61,009 nt of DNA from Ignavibacteriota bacterium. Lineage in GTDB: Bacteria; Bacteroidota; Ignavibacteria; Palsa-1295. Positions within the stretch are counted from its first letter, which is position 1, and every line of letters starts with the position of its first letter. The notes under the pieces were generated by a model. The model saw nothing but the letters and a program-made list of their open reading frames with translations. It was not told where the DNA came from and did no database searches. Positions 32,719 to 41,416 of this stretch are shown in pieces. The stretch lies in the NCBI GenBank assembly GCA_003151825.1, contig PLYO01000036.1, forward strand, positions 101,100 through 162,108, written 5' to 3'. The position numbers and the translations under genes were made by a program.

Positions 32719-34562
32719 ACCCCCACCATCTGCTCCGCCCGCTTCTTCGAGCGATGCCGTTCCGTCGCATCCAAAATCTTCTTCCGGAAGCGCGTCGATT
32801 CCGGCGTTACTTCAAGGTATTCATCGTCCGAAAGCCACTCGATCTGCTGTTCGAGCGAGAGCATCCGCGGCGCTTCAAGTTGGATTGCGCCGTCGGAGCC
32901 GCTTGCCCGCATGTTCGTCAAATGCTTCTTCTTCGTGACGTTCACGACCATATCATCGTCGCGGGAATTTTCACCGACGATCATCCCGCGATACACTTTC
33001 GTTCCTGGCGGAATAAAAAAGACCGATCGCTCCTGCAAATTTTCCATCGCGTAAGGCGTGGCGTCGCCATCGTCTAACGAGACGAGCGCCCCTCGCATCC
33101 GTCCGGCGATGGGGCCTTTATACGATTCATAATCATAAAAGATTTGATTGAGCAAACCGTTGCCTCGCGTCATCGTAAGGAACTCTCCTCGGAACCCGAT
33201 CATGCCTCGGCTCGGCATGTGATATTCGATATGAGCCTGGCCGTTCAGCGTGCTCATGTTAATCATTTGCCCTTTGCGAGTTCCGAGCGCCTCGATCACG
33301 GCTCCCACATATTCCTCCGGCACGTCGATCACGACCTGCTCGATAGGCTCCATCGTATCGCCATCGACTTCCTGGAAGATAACCTCCGGTTTCGAGACAG
33401 CAAATTCATAGCCTTCCCGGCGCATTGTTTCGATGAGAATCGCAAGCTGCAATTCGCCGCGCGCCGCGACTTTGAACGTATCGGGCGCGACGTCTTCGAC
33501 ATGAATCGAGATATTTTTTCGAAGCTCGCGCATCAAACGCTCACGAAGATGCCGGCTGGTAACGAATTTTCCCTCGCGTCCGGCCATCGGGGAATCATTC
33601 ACAACGAAATTCATCGAAATCGTCGGCTCATCGACGTTGATGATGGGCAGCGCGTAGGGATGCTCGGGATCGGTGATCGTTTCGCCGATGCGAACGTCTT
33701 CCAATCCCGCAAGCTGCACGATCTCTCCTGCAGCTGCTTCCGGCGTCTCGACTCGTTTCAGGCCTTCGAACGTATAAAGCTTTGCGATCTTTGCTTTCTC
33801 GATGGTGCCGTCGTGCTTGATCCGGGTGATCCAATCGCCCTCACGAACTTTGCCACGAAAAATTCTTCCCACCGCGAGCCGGCCCAGATAATCCGACCAA
33901 TCGACATTTGCCACAAGCATTTGGAATGGCCCTTCGGTCTCGCCCGGAGGAGCGGGAACGAAATCTATAATCATGCGGAAGAGCGGAGCCAGATCGGTCA
34001 TCTCTTCTTTCAGCGTAAGTCCAGCAAGTCCCGCTTTGCCGACGGCATACAGAATTGGGAACTCCAGCTGCTCGTAGGTCGCGCCGAGCGACATGAACAG
34101 CTCGAATACTTCGTCTAAAACTTCCTGCGGACGCGCATCTTTCCGGTCGATTTTATTGATGACGACGATGGGCTTCAGATGAAGTTCCAAACTTTTCTTC
34201 AGAACGAATTTCGTTTGCGGCAAACATCCTTCCGCCGCATCGACGAGCAAAAGGACGCCGTCCACCATTTTAAGAATGCGTTCGACCTCGCCGCCGAAAT
34301 CCGCGTGGCCGGGAGTATCGACGATATTGATCTTTTTGCCACCCCAATGAATCGAGGTGTTTTTGGCCATGATCGTAATGCCTTTTTCGCGTTCGAGATC
34401 GTTCGAATCCATCACGCGGTCGGTCAGGTGCTCGTTGGAGCGGAACGTGCCGGATTGCCGCAGCATCTGATCGACAAGCGTGGTTTTGCCATGATCGACA
34501 TGCGCGATAATGGCGATATTGCGAATATCGTCCCGTGTTAAACTGCTTTGTAACTCCGACAT
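32715..34562 (-). CDS. typA: TypA/BipA ribosome-associated GTPase
   Basis: A 615-residue translational GTPase of the EF-G/LepA class, linked to ribosome assembly and stress growth. Seen in order: G1 AHVDHGKTT (about 20-28), G2 ERDKGIT-like EREKGITI, G3 DTPGHADF, G4 [10 protein letters not shown], domain II ([20 protein letters not shown]), domain V, and the BipA-specific C-terminus ([20 protein letters not shown], then [14 protein letters not shown]). Length is standard for the family. It is convergent with the vapC gene. Confidence 0.97.
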   Translation of the reverse strand: MSELQSSLTRDDIRNIAIIAHVDHGKTTLVDQMLRQSGTFRSNEHLTDRVMDSNDLEREKGITIMAKNTSIHWGGKKINIVDTPGHADFGGEVERILKMVDGVLLLVDAAEGCLPQTKFVLKKSLELHLKPIVVINKIDRKDARPQEVLDEVFELFMSLGATYEQLEFPILYAVGKAGLAGLTLKEEMTDLAPLFRMIIDFVPAPPGETEGPFQMLVANVDWSDYLGRLAVGRIFRGKVREGDWITRIKHDGTIEKAKIAKLYTFEGLKRVETPEAAAGEIVQLAGLEDVRIGETITDPEHPYALPIINVDEPTISMNFVVNDSPMAGREGKFVTSRHLRERLMRELRKNISIHVEDVAPDTFKVAARGELQLAILIETMRREGYEFAVSKPEVIFQEVDGDTMEPIEQVVIDVPEEYVGAVIEALGTRKGQMINMSTLNGQAHIEYHMPSRGMIGFRGEFLTMTRGNGLLNQIFYDYESYKGPIAGRMRGALVSLDDGDATPYAMENLQERSVFFIPPGTKVYRGMIVGENSRDDDMVVNVTKKKHLTNMRASGSDGAIQLEAPRMLSLEQQIEWLSDDEYLEVTPESTRFRKKILDATERHRSKKRAEQMVGV

Positions 34563-34925
34563 AATGCTTTATATATAATCTTTCCTTAATATACGATTGG
34601 CTTGTTTGCGCTGGGCGCGCCGCTAACGACAAGTCGGTGTGCATCGTTTCTTTTTCAATGAACTCACAATAAAAAGCATTACCAATTCCAGTCATTCCGA
34701 TCGGAGTAAAACTTCGCGGAGCGAAGATTTGCGGAGTCGATGAATCTCGGAAAGTTTTTCCATTAGTCAAACTTCCAGAAATCTTCCAAAAATCACCTTT
34801 CTCCATGACAACTTCTGCTTATTCGATTCGCATTAGCCACTAAAAATATTTTTTTTTGCATTCAGAATTCATTAACATTATGCAGAAGATTCTATTTGTT
34901 CATGAACATTCTGCAAGTTTCTTCA
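34563..34925. other. Intergenic region between typA and the RecA-fold gene
   Basis: About 360 bp without a gene. It contains the 34691-34750 repeat and, near 34880-34917, imperfect repeats around GCAGAA/TTCTGC. I see no clear promoter box for typA here. Confidence 0.5.
34691..34750. repeat. GTCATTCCGA-type dispersed repeat
   Basis: It begins GTCATTCCGATCGGAG and ends GGAGTCGATGAATCTCGG, with the inner hairpin CTTCGCGGAGCGAAG. It belongs to the same general class of intergenic elements as 1956-2113 and 29221-29375. Confidence 0.55.
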
Positions 34926-35621
34926 TCAGCCATCGCCAATAATTCGCCATATGGCATTGGAATAGGGTCCCATGGAGCCGATAGGCCCATATCCTATCGA
35001 ATAGGTGGAAATACCCCTATGACGAGTCTGCGAATAGACGACCATCGAAAGCTTCCGATTGATTCGAAGCGAGACAAGTCCGCGGGCCAACTCCCATTTC
35101 GCATACTGCGAGAGCGATGAGGATTCGAACGAGTTAAGGATCACGATTTTGCATCCGTGCGCGGTAATTTCTGAATCGATCAGCTTGGTCGAAAGCGTAT
35201 CGTACGGGCAGTTCAGAACGCGAAGGTTCGGAGGCATCACGGCGTCCGGCGATTCCGAAAACTTCGCCTTCCTATTGGCCATAACCGCCCGGTATTTCCA
35301 CGACGAAGGCAGCAGCATATCCGCATCCATCATGCCTTTCAGCAGCGATGTTTGCATCAGATCCTCGCCGGCATACGTATTGATGAGCAGCGTATTCCGT
35401 TCTGGGAATTTGGTGGAAAGATACACCGCCATCGCCGCCGAGTGTTCGACCGAGCGGTGAATATCCCGGTCGAGCACGAGCGTGAGGCTGTTGTTCAGCG
35501 CTTCCAGCTTTTCGCCGTTACTGATGCGCGTGCAGAGCAAGTCTTTCGGCGGCTCCGGCGGTGATTCGAACATTTCGTTCAAACTAACCGACTTTATTGC
35601 TAAAATATCGACATTTTTCAT
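34926..35621 (-). CDS. RecA/KaiC-fold protein without a Walker A loop
   Basis: A 231-residue protein that looks like a RecA-type ATPase core: a first strand NNSLTLVLDRD, a central CKIVILNSFESSSLSQYAKW that matches the Walker-B strand and following helix, and LSMVVYSQTR like the next core strand. Where the Walker A GxxxxGKS should be, it reads DRDIHRSVEHSA, so nucleotide binding is probably lost or altered. The C-terminus is Gly/Tyr/Ser-rich (YSIGYGPIGSMGPYSNAIW). Function unknown. It has its own minus-strand promoter box, and lies in the TA-rich stretch between typA and brnTA. Confidence 0.6.
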   Translation of the reverse strand: MKNVDILAIKSVSLNEMFESPPEPPKDLLCTRISNGEKLEALNNSLTLVLDRDIHRSVEHSAAMAVYLSTKFPERNTLLINTYAGEDLMQTSLLKGMMDADMLLPSSWKYRAVMANRKAKFSESPDAVMPPNLRVLNCPYDTLSTKLIDSEITAHGCKIVILNSFESSSLSQYAKWELARGLVSLRINRKLSMVVYSQTRHRGISTYSIGYGPIGSMGPYSNAIWRIIGDG

Positions 35622-35676
35622 AATTGTAGTTTTCTTTTAGAAATTGGTGCCTATCAGCGCACTACTATAAAACTCC

Positions 35677-35684
35677 CAAAATTA
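35677..35684 (-). promoter_or_regulatory. Promoter -7 box of the RecA-fold gene
   Basis: TAATTTTG on the minus strand (35684-35677), about 55 nt ahead of the ATG at 35621. Confidence 0.6.
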
Positions 35685-35775
35685 CGAAAGGTTTCAAGAA
35701 ATATCAAAAAAGTTTAAATTTCTTTGTGAAATAGGTGCCCATGGGGAAAATCGTTGGAGTTTGAGTTATTCTCCG

Positions 35776-35783
35776 TATTTTTG
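35776..35783 (+). promoter_or_regulatory. Promoter -7 box, 4 nt from the brnT ATG
   Basis: TATTTTTG followed by CCAC and the ATG at 35788, the same spacing as at 30283-30295. A TTG lies 19 nt upstream (35754-35756). A leaderless mRNA is likely. Confidence 0.7.
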
Positions 35784-35787
35784 CCAC

Positions 35788-36096
35788 ATGGGATTGATCG
35801 ATCATTACGGCGGGTTCAATTGGGACGCGGGGAATCGCGGAAAGAACTGGCGCGCGCATAAGGTAACAGATCGGGAAATCGAGGAAGCATGCCGCAATGA
35901 GCCATTTCTGATCTATCCTGATGCGGAGCACTCGGAATTGGAAGAGCGGTGGATCATTATGAGTAAAACCGATCGTGGCTTTCCGCTGTTCGGAAGTTAT
36001 ACGATACGGACCAATAGAGTCAGGCCCATCTCATTCCGAAAGATGGACCGAAAAGAACGGAGAGCATTCGATGAAGCAAATGAAGGAACTACCTAA
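35788..36096 (+). CDS. brnT: BrnT family ribonuclease toxin
   Basis: A 102-residue BrnT-like toxin. The family pattern is visible: a short FNWDAGNRGKNWRAHKVTD opening, an FLIYPDAEHSELEERW middle, and the closing RPISFRKMDRKERRAFDE helix. BrnT is a RelE-fold RNase blocked by BrnA. The ATG at 35788 lies 4 nt after a promoter box; the TTG at 35761 lies upstream of that box and is unlikely. The gene overlaps the following antitoxin gene by 26 nt in another frame. Confidence 0.88.
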   Translation: MGLIDHYGGFNWDAGNRGKNWRAHKVTDREIEEACRNEPFLIYPDAEHSELEERWIIMSKTDRGFPLFGSYTIRTNRVRPISFRKMDRKERRAFDEANEGTT

Positions 36097-36346
36097 ATTC
36101 AAGAACGAGGATGAAGAGCGGGAATTTTGGTCCGCGCATTCGTTCTTAGATTACTACGACATAAAAAAATTTAAGCGGGTACCGGAGCGGGTTCCTTCGA
36201 AGGATGTTATGTTGCACGAAGTGCTTGCCGGCCTGACCGACCAAGTCGAAAGCCTCTCGCGCGAGAAAAAATTGAGCGTCGAAGAAATGGTACGCCAGCT
36301 CGTCGCCGCTGGACTGAAACAGCAGCGCGTGCAGCCGGGGGCGTGA
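36071..36346 (+). CDS. brnA: BrnA-like CopG-type antitoxin
   Basis: A 91-residue antitoxin. The N-terminal LPKFKNEDEEREFWSAHSFLDYYD element is the typical toxin-binding part of CopG/BrnA antitoxins, and the C-terminal half (VMLHEVLAGLTDQVESLSRE, KKLSVEEMVRQLVAAGLKQQ) fits a ribbon-helix-helix domain that would bind the promoter. Toxin-first order and overlapping frames are usual for brnTA. The ATG at 36080 is an alternative start. Confidence 0.82.
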   Translation: MKQMKELPKFKNEDEEREFWSAHSFLDYYDIKKFKRVPERVPSKDVMLHEVLAGLTDQVESLSREKKLSVEEMVRQLVAAGLKQQRVQPGA

Positions 36347-36365
36347 AGTAGGGTTTCTGATAAAC

Positions 36366-36908
36366 ATGGCAGTTCCATCATACAAAGCAGTCCTGAAGCA
36401 CTTCAATTCGGTACCCGCCGATGTTCAAAAGTCTTTTATGCACTTACCATCACTAATTGAGAAGTACCCCTGGGAGGTTAGCATAGCCTACCAATTTATC
36501 GGTGTGGAAACAGCTCAGAACCGCACACTTTCAGGCGGTGTTATGAAACTCCATAGTGCAGATCCAACTGTAACGGATTCGATGCTGCACTCATTGCACA
36601 TTACGCGGGATTCGTTCCTAGCCCTATTCAGCACCATTTTTGGTACCCCACTTCCAGACTCCATCGCCAAGAAACTCAAATTCGCTGAGAAAGTACGTGA
36701 CAAGACCGTACACGGGAAAGGTGTTTTGCAGGCAGATGCTCGACAGGCGATTGTAGACGTGTTGGACTATGCCGCTGATCTTAACACGTTTGTCGAGGGA
36801 ATTGCCGGATTTCGCCCATTTGGTGGCGATATGCGGGGCTTCGTAGGCGCACGGCAACCCCTTGAAAAGTCAACGACTCATTGGCTTTTGAAGGGACTTG
36901 GTTTTTGA
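36366..36908 (+). CDS. HEPN-like protein with Rx4H motif
   Basis: A 180-residue helical protein of unknown family. RDKTVHG (Arg111-His116) matches the Rx4-6H signature of HEPN ribonucleases, and the residues around it (KLKFAEKVRDKTVHGKGV, then ARQAIVDVLDYAADLNTFVE) have the helical context expected of that fold. HEPN proteins often act in toxin or phage-defence systems. It starts 20 nt after the brnA stop on the same strand, so it may share that transcript. The HEPN call rests on a short motif and needs a profile search. Confidence 0.55.
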   Translation: MAVPSYKAVLKHFNSVPADVQKSFMHLPSLIEKYPWEVSIAYQFIGVETAQNRTLSGGVMKLHSADPTVTDSMLHSLHITRDSFLALFSTIFGTPLPDSIAKKLKFAEKVRDKTVHGKGVLQADARQAIVDVLDYAADLNTFVEGIAGFRPFGGDMRGFVGARQPLEKSTTHWLLKGLGF

Positions 36909-37005
36909 ATTCGTTCCAATATAATGGCGCGTCGTACAACAATTGCACAAAAATTTTGTCGTCAGTTAGTTGCCTACGACAAAATAATTGGGAACTCATG
37001 GGAAA

Positions 37006-37836
37006 TCAAAATACTGTTTTGGTAATCTTCTCAACACCGTCAATCATTTCTCGAACTTCATCATTCGTCGGCTCACGATCCTTGCTGTGATCGCAAAGAT
37101 TTCTAATGTCACCTAATCTCTGAATGAAGCGCCATGTCGGTACATTATAAATATTTGCTTCTTTAAGAGGATCGTTTAAGTCAGCAATCGTCGGATGTTT
37201 TTTGCGAATTGAGACAGAATGATCGGTTGCGACCTGTCCTAAATGCTTTTCCAAAACAACACCGCAGATAGCGCCAGCGCTTCGCAAAAAACCGTTTTGT
37301 AACAAATGCCGAGCAGCATCGACTTCAGAATCGAAAAAATCAGCTTGGACAAGTTTTCGAATATCGAAGAGTGAACTTTCGAATCGTCTATTCAACGAAG
37401 CAAGGATTTGATTCTGCAATTGAAATTTGGCTCGAACCACACTTAGCTCATCAAAGCTGCTCAAATCCATAAAGTTGGACACGACCCCTAATTCCGTGAG
37501 CCATTCTTTAATAGAATACGTCCCAGCGTTCAAACTCTTTCTCTTTGGATCAGTCAGATAAAGTGCCTGGAATTCATCCAATCGTTCCGGAATGACTTGT
37601 TTAAGTAGAGCACACGATTCAGTGTACCAATCTTGGTATCCTTTTTCAAAAGATCCTCCGATTATTTTTTTGAGAGCCTCAAGGGCTTCCCAACTATTCT
37701 TAAATTCCTCGTCATTAACCCCGGGCCGTTGCTCCATGTCTCGCATAAGAATACGAAGCTCCAAATCTTTAAGCATTTTTTCGCCAGCCTTGAGCAGGGA
37801 AGAAAGATCGGTCTTATATTTATCGAGGTTTGTGCT
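37006..37836 (-). CDS. HEPN-like protein with RNLCDH motif
   Basis: A 276-residue helical protein from the GTG at 37836, chosen because STNLDKYKTDLSSLLKAGEK looks like a natural N-terminus; the frame stays open to 37911 with less convincing residues. The last 100 residues look like a HEPN domain: a helix AARHLLQNGFLRSAGAICGV, then GDIRNLCDHSKDREPT with Arg-x4-His (about residues 245-251), then a closing helix VREMIDGVEKITKTVF. I recall this C-terminal pattern from many unannotated bacterial proteins. It faces the other HEPN-like gene tail to tail across about 100 bp. Confidence 0.62.
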   Translation of the reverse strand, partial: STNLDKYKTDLSSLLKAGEKMLKDLELRILMRDMEQRPGVNDEEFKNSWEALEALKKIIGGSFEKGYQDWYTESCALLKQVIPERLDEFQALYLTDPKRKSLNAGTYSIKEWLTELGVVSNFMDLSSFDELSVVRAKFQLQNQILASLNRRFESSLFDIRKLVQADFFDSEVDAARHLLQNGFLRSAGAICGVVLEKHLGQVATDHSVSIRKKHPTIADLNDPLKEANIYNVPTWRFIQRLGDIRNLCDHSKDREPTNDEVREMIDGVEKITKTVF

Positions 37837-37993
37837 CACATAAAAGTTAACGAAACCACACCATTGTTGGTGCCATCCCCGCAGAGGTTCGCAACCCTTC
37901 CGGCGCACCACCAGCTGTATATTTCAGCGGTGTAGCGTGTTTGGCGAAGCCAAAAGAAACGAACCAACCAAGCCCATCTTCGTTTTAAAGAAC

Positions 37994-38200
37994 ATGAACG
38001 AACTCATTTTTTTAGTGGAAGAGGCACCGGAGGGTGGATTTACAGCAAGAGCCTTGGGAGTTTCTATTTTTACGCAAGCCGAAACCGAGGAGGAGTTGAA
38101 AGCGAACGTCCGTGAAGCGGCGGAATGCTTTTATGGCGATGAACAAGCTCCGAAAATCATTCGCCTTCACTTTGTCCGCGAGGAAGTGTTAGCCGCATGA
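37994..38200 (+). CDS. hicB: HicB-type antitoxin
   Basis: A 68-residue partial RNase-H-fold antitoxin. The pattern IFLVEEAPEGGFTARALGVS, then EAAECFYGDEQAPKIIRLHF, is typical of the short HicB class. The ATG at 37994 precedes it directly; a longer frame from 37937 looks spurious. It overlaps the hicA start by 4 nt (ATGA), and the pair is in the less common hicB-hicA order. Confidence 0.85.
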   Translation: MNELIFLVEEAPEGGFTARALGVSIFTQAETEEELKANVREAAECFYGDEQAPKIIRLHFVREEVLAA

Positions 38201-38388
38201 AGCTGCCGCGCGAAGTATCGGGCAAGGAGTTGGTCCGCGCGCTGGAGCGAATCGGGTATCGACAACTAAGACAAAAGGGAAGTCACGTCACGCTTGTTTC
38301 TCGATCACCGAACGAGCATCACATCGTAGTTCCGCTTCACAATCCTCTCAAGCTCGGAATCGAAAGATTTCGAAAGATGAGTTGGTGA
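38197..38388 (+). CDS. hicA: HicA-type mRNA interferase, C-terminus frameshifted
   Basis: A 63-residue HicA with the double-stranded-RNA-binding-like fold: SGKELVRALERIGYRQLRQK, then GSHVTL with the catalytic His (about residue 30), then IVVPLHNPLKLG. After LKLG the family normally continues with a helix and ends in DELVRELFG or similar. Here the frame ends in IERFRKMSW, while KDELVRELFG followed by TGA is found in another frame at 38373-38405. So an internal deletion with frameshift seems to have removed one helix and displaced the tail. The active-site half is intact; activity is uncertain. Confidence 0.8.
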   Translation: MKLPREVSGKELVRALERIGYRQLRQKGSHVTLVSRSPNEHHIVVPLHNPLKLGIERFRKMSW

Positions 38389-38428
38389 GAGAACTGTTTG
38401 GATGAAGATAGGTATTCCAAAGTGTATT

Positions 38429-40837
38429 TTACCGCCGGTATTGCAGCCCAATCCGCGCGCCGAAGGTGGTCAGGTGCCAGTCCAAATCCTTGACGGCATT
38501 GAAGAGCGGCAAATCCATGTACGCGCCGGTGAGCAGTGCGATATTCTGGCTTAGCTTGAATTCGAATCCTGGCGAAAGTTCCAGCGCGAGATTGAAGGTG
38601 ACGGGATCGGGGAACGAGCCGGAGGCAATCGTCGGATTTCGTGAGCCGGTCGAGCGGCCGGTGGAATCTTCGAGTGTCGTCGGGAAAATAATATTGCGCG
38701 TCTCCGTATAACTGTTCGCAATGAGGAATCCGGCGCTGAGTCCGGCAAAGATATAAAATTTATCCGGCACGGGATAATAATAAACGCCGCCATTGAGCGT
38801 AAGATAGCTGAGCGAGGCGTCGGTCTCATAATTTTCGAGCAGTTTCGAGAGCTTCGATCCGGCGGTATCGCCAAATTCGATGGAATCGGGAACGAATGTA
38901 GAATGCGTGTTTATGGCCGCGCCGGAAAAATTGGCAAAGCCGATTCCGCCGGCAAGCTGAATGCTTTTATCCACAGGAAAAATATACAAGGCCTGAAATC
39001 CACCGCTGAGCTGCGTTGAAAATTGATTGAACGGCCCCGCTCCGATGAGATAACTCGGAGGGTTGAACGTGACGTCGGAAACAGTAAGCGATGGCGTGGC
39101 AATAAACTGTAAGGTTGTTTGGCGGCAGCTTGGGCAGATGTTATCGCGGCTTTCGGCAAGGGTGTAATTCCATTGTGCGCCGATCAGCGTTCGGCACACC
39201 ACCCAATAGGAAATATTGCCGGCGGCGTCGGCAAGCTGAATGCTCATAAACCCGCAGGAACCCGTATCGCGGACGTGAAAGAGCAGCGGCACCTCCGGCG
39301 TTCCAATATCGAACATTGGAACTTCGTCCGACCGGAAATTATCGCTATCTCTCACGACAATCGAGGCGAGGCCCGCATCGAAGAGGCGGTCGTCTCGCGC
39401 GATTAGGCCGAGCGATTCCGACGCATCGTCGGAAAGAAGTTCGAGGATAGGCCGCGACGTATCCTGCATAAGCGGGACGGTCTTGACCAATTGGCCGCCA
39501 TCGTTGCCGTAGGAATCGTAGTTGTCAGCTCCCACGCCGAAACCATAGCAATAAAGCCCGAATGGCTTATCGCAGGAAACGGCGTGCGACCCGAAGCCCA
39601 CTTCATACTGCGCGATCCCGTAATGCGAAATGTCTATCGTCTTGAAATACCGAAGTGGAACAGGTCTCCCATCCACGCGCAGCGAGCTTTCCGCGTCTAA
39701 TGGGACCACCAAATTGATATAATGGTGCCACTCACCGTTAATGGGCGTCGCAAAGCGGTAGTATTTCAGAAATTGTTCGGTCGGCGTGATAAGCAGCATC
39801 ATGGGATCGCCGACTTGGACCGTGTCCGCCGTCGATCCCTGGGAATATTCCACTACCAGTACTGGCGCCGAGGCGGTTACGAAGGAATTATCGGCGAGAT
39901 GATTATTTTCGTAAAATGCACCGGCGGAAAGTTTGGCGACGAGTTTATTATTGACGAAGACCTCGGTCTTGTCTTCGCTTGCGATGACCCGCATTGCATA
40001 CTGACCTTTGCCTTCGAAGCGTCCCACGTAAAATTGCCGACCCCAGCTTGGAGTCGGCGGTTCCATTTCGAGCAGTTGATTGCAAAAAGAAACGTCCGGG
40101 GGCACCTGCGCGCACATGTGGCCAATGAAAAAACCGATCGGCTTCGTTGCGGTTACGAGCGATCCGGTCAGATCGCTGGGGCGCCCCGTCGTTGTAGATC
40201 CCTGCACGAGATACGTCTCGCCCTGATTGAGCGAAACGGAGAAGGTCTCGCCTTTATGATGGCCGCCACGCGTATCGGCATTGAGCGTCATCGTCACGAT
40301 GGTATGGTCCTCCGTGGCGACCATGGCACATTCGGAGGTGAAGCTCTCCGGCCCATTTTGCAAGGGGTGATATCCGACCGCGCGATAGGTCGTGCCCAAG
40401 ACTTTCACCGGAAGGGCCAGATAGGAATCCGTGCTTGCCGGACGGTGCGAAAGGCCAAAGACCGCAACATCGTTATCGGCCGTGACATGCACGCCCAGCT
40501 TTTGGACTTGTTCGCTGACCAGCAATTGCGCGACGGAATCGACATCGACCTCCTGAATTTCGGAAGGGTTCAAATGGAATGGCGTGAGGATGCTCAACCC
40601 GGGTATGGAAACGACGCCTGTCGTGGTGCGATCGCTCGTGATGAAAAGCTTTAGACTAAGGGTTTTATTTTCTTCGAGAATCGCGTTTTGCGGGAAGGCG
40701 AGCCAGAAGTCCTTGCCTCGGGAATCTTCCATCGCCGGCTGCACGAGGGCCTGCGCGCGAACGATCGACGGCAATGCGCCGCTCGAAAGCACGAGAGAAG
40801 TAAAGGCAAGGAAAAGTTTTATGCTGGACCGGCGCAT
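38429..40837 (-). CDS. IgGFc-binding-like exported protein with C-terminal outer-membrane barrel
   Basis: An 802-residue envelope protein. After a signal peptide (to about residue 30, SIVRAQ) comes an IgGFc-binding-protein N-terminal-like domain (about 35-400: GKDFWLAFPQN, LFITSDRTTTGVVSIPG, FGLSHRPASTDSYLALPVKV). A Cys-containing middle follows (about 470-600). The C-terminal 200 residues look like a small outer-membrane beta-barrel (GGFQALYIFPVDKSIQLAGG, FYIFAGLSAGFLIANSYTE, and a final ARIGLQYRR). I start at the ATG 40837, just upstream of the signal peptide and 16 nt after the previous gene; a frame to 40885 overlaps that gene. Adhesion or surface assembly are possible roles. Confidence 0.7.
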   Translation of the reverse strand: MRRSSIKLFLAFTSLVLSSGALPSIVRAQALVQPAMEDSRGKDFWLAFPQNAILEENKTLSLKLFITSDRTTTGVVSIPGLSILTPFHLNPSEIQEVDVDSVAQLLVSEQVQKLGVHVTADNDVAVFGLSHRPASTDSYLALPVKVLGTTYRAVGYHPLQNGPESFTSECAMVATEDHTIVTMTLNADTRGGHHKGETFSVSLNQGETYLVQGSTTTGRPSDLTGSLVTATKPIGFFIGHMCAQVPPDVSFCNQLLEMEPPTPSWGRQFYVGRFEGKGQYAMRVIASEDKTEVFVNNKLVAKLSAGAFYENNHLADNSFVTASAPVLVVEYSQGSTADTVQVGDPMMLLITPTEQFLKYYRFATPINGEWHHYINLVVPLDAESSLRVDGRPVPLRYFKTIDISHYGIAQYEVGFGSHAVSCDKPFGLYCYGFGVGADNYDSYGNDGGQLVKTVPLMQDTSRPILELLSDDASESLGLIARDDRLFDAGLASIVVRDSDNFRSDEVPMFDIGTPEVPLLFHVRDTGSCGFMSIQLADAAGNISYWVVCRTLIGAQWNYTLAESRDNICPSCRQTTLQFIATPSLTVSDVTFNPPSYLIGAGPFNQFSTQLSGGFQALYIFPVDKSIQLAGGIGFANFSGAAINTHSTFVPDSIEFGDTAGSKLSKLLENYETDASLSYLTLNGGVYYYPVPDKFYIFAGLSAGFLIANSYTETRNIIFPTTLEDSTGRSTGSRNPTIASGSFPDPVTFNLALELSPGFEFKLSQNIALLTGAYMDLPLFNAVKDLDWHLTTFGARIGLQYRR

Positions 40838-40853
40838 CAAGAAAGATGGTGCA

Positions 40854-41255
40854 TCAATTGATAATAACAAAGCTGGCATCGTCAACTACGTCGGATGCGT
40901 CGGAAGCCGTGTAAGTCACGAGTCGGACATGATACACGCCCGCCGCAAGCTGATAGTGAGGAATGGTTAGCGTCTGCAATCCGGCGGCCGTCATTTGTTT
41001 CGGTATCAGCGCGATCGCGGCCCGGCCTAATACGTCATACACCGTGACGGAAAGCACGACCGGGTCGCGGTTATAGGTCTGCACCGTGATCTGCTGGCTG
41101 CCTTTGGCGGGCGAAGGAAAACATCCCACGACGTAAGAACCGGAAGACCGCGGCCGCAAATTCTCGGTTCCCGACGAATCCTGCGACCCTGCACCCGACT
41201 GCGCATAAGCAGGGGTGGCGGCAAAAATGAGTAGAATGACGAAAAGTGACCTCAC
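40854..41255 (-). CDS. Small secreted protein with T9SS type A sorting domain
   Basis: A 133-residue protein made almost only of a signal peptide (MRSLFVILLIFAATPAYAQ), a short Ser/Gly linker and a T9SS C-terminal sorting domain: VVGCFPSPAKGSQQITVQTY, VTVYDVLGRAAI, LPAGVYHVRL-like LAAGVYHVRLVTY. There is no cargo domain. It is followed 16 nt later by the IgGFc-like/barrel gene, so the two may form one surface module. Confidence 0.75.
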   Translation of the reverse strand: MRSLFVILLIFAATPAYAQSGAGSQDSSGTENLRPRSSGSYVVGCFPSPAKGSQQITVQTYNRDPVVLSVTVYDVLGRAAIALIPKQMTAAGLQTLTIPHYQLAAGVYHVRLVTYTASDASDVVDDASFVIIN

Positions 41256-41328
41256 GGCTTTAATAACAATAGGAACAGACTCTAAAGATTCTCAGGAATG
41301 CCCCAATTTGGATTTGGATGTTATAATC

Positions 41329-41396
41329 ACATGTCATTCCCGCGAAAGCGGGAATCCAAATCCACCTGGATTCCCGCTTTCGCGGGAATGACATGT
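41329..41396. repeat. 68-bp element with perfect 30-bp inverted repeats
   Basis: Left arm 41329-41358 (beginning ACATGTCATTCCCGCG) and right arm 41367-41396 are exact inverse complements, around an 8-nt loop. The internal GCGAAAGC/GCTTTCGC text is of a widespread repeat class. It lies between the 3' end of aspS and the start of the T9SS gene, both on the minus strand. Confidence 0.85.
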
Positions 41397-41416
41397 AACG
41401 TTTTCGACTTTGAAAT

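Noticed and set aside
1956..41396. Insertion sequences
   Set aside because: The elements with inverted ends are all short and carry no transposase; no transposase or integrase gene is present in the window.
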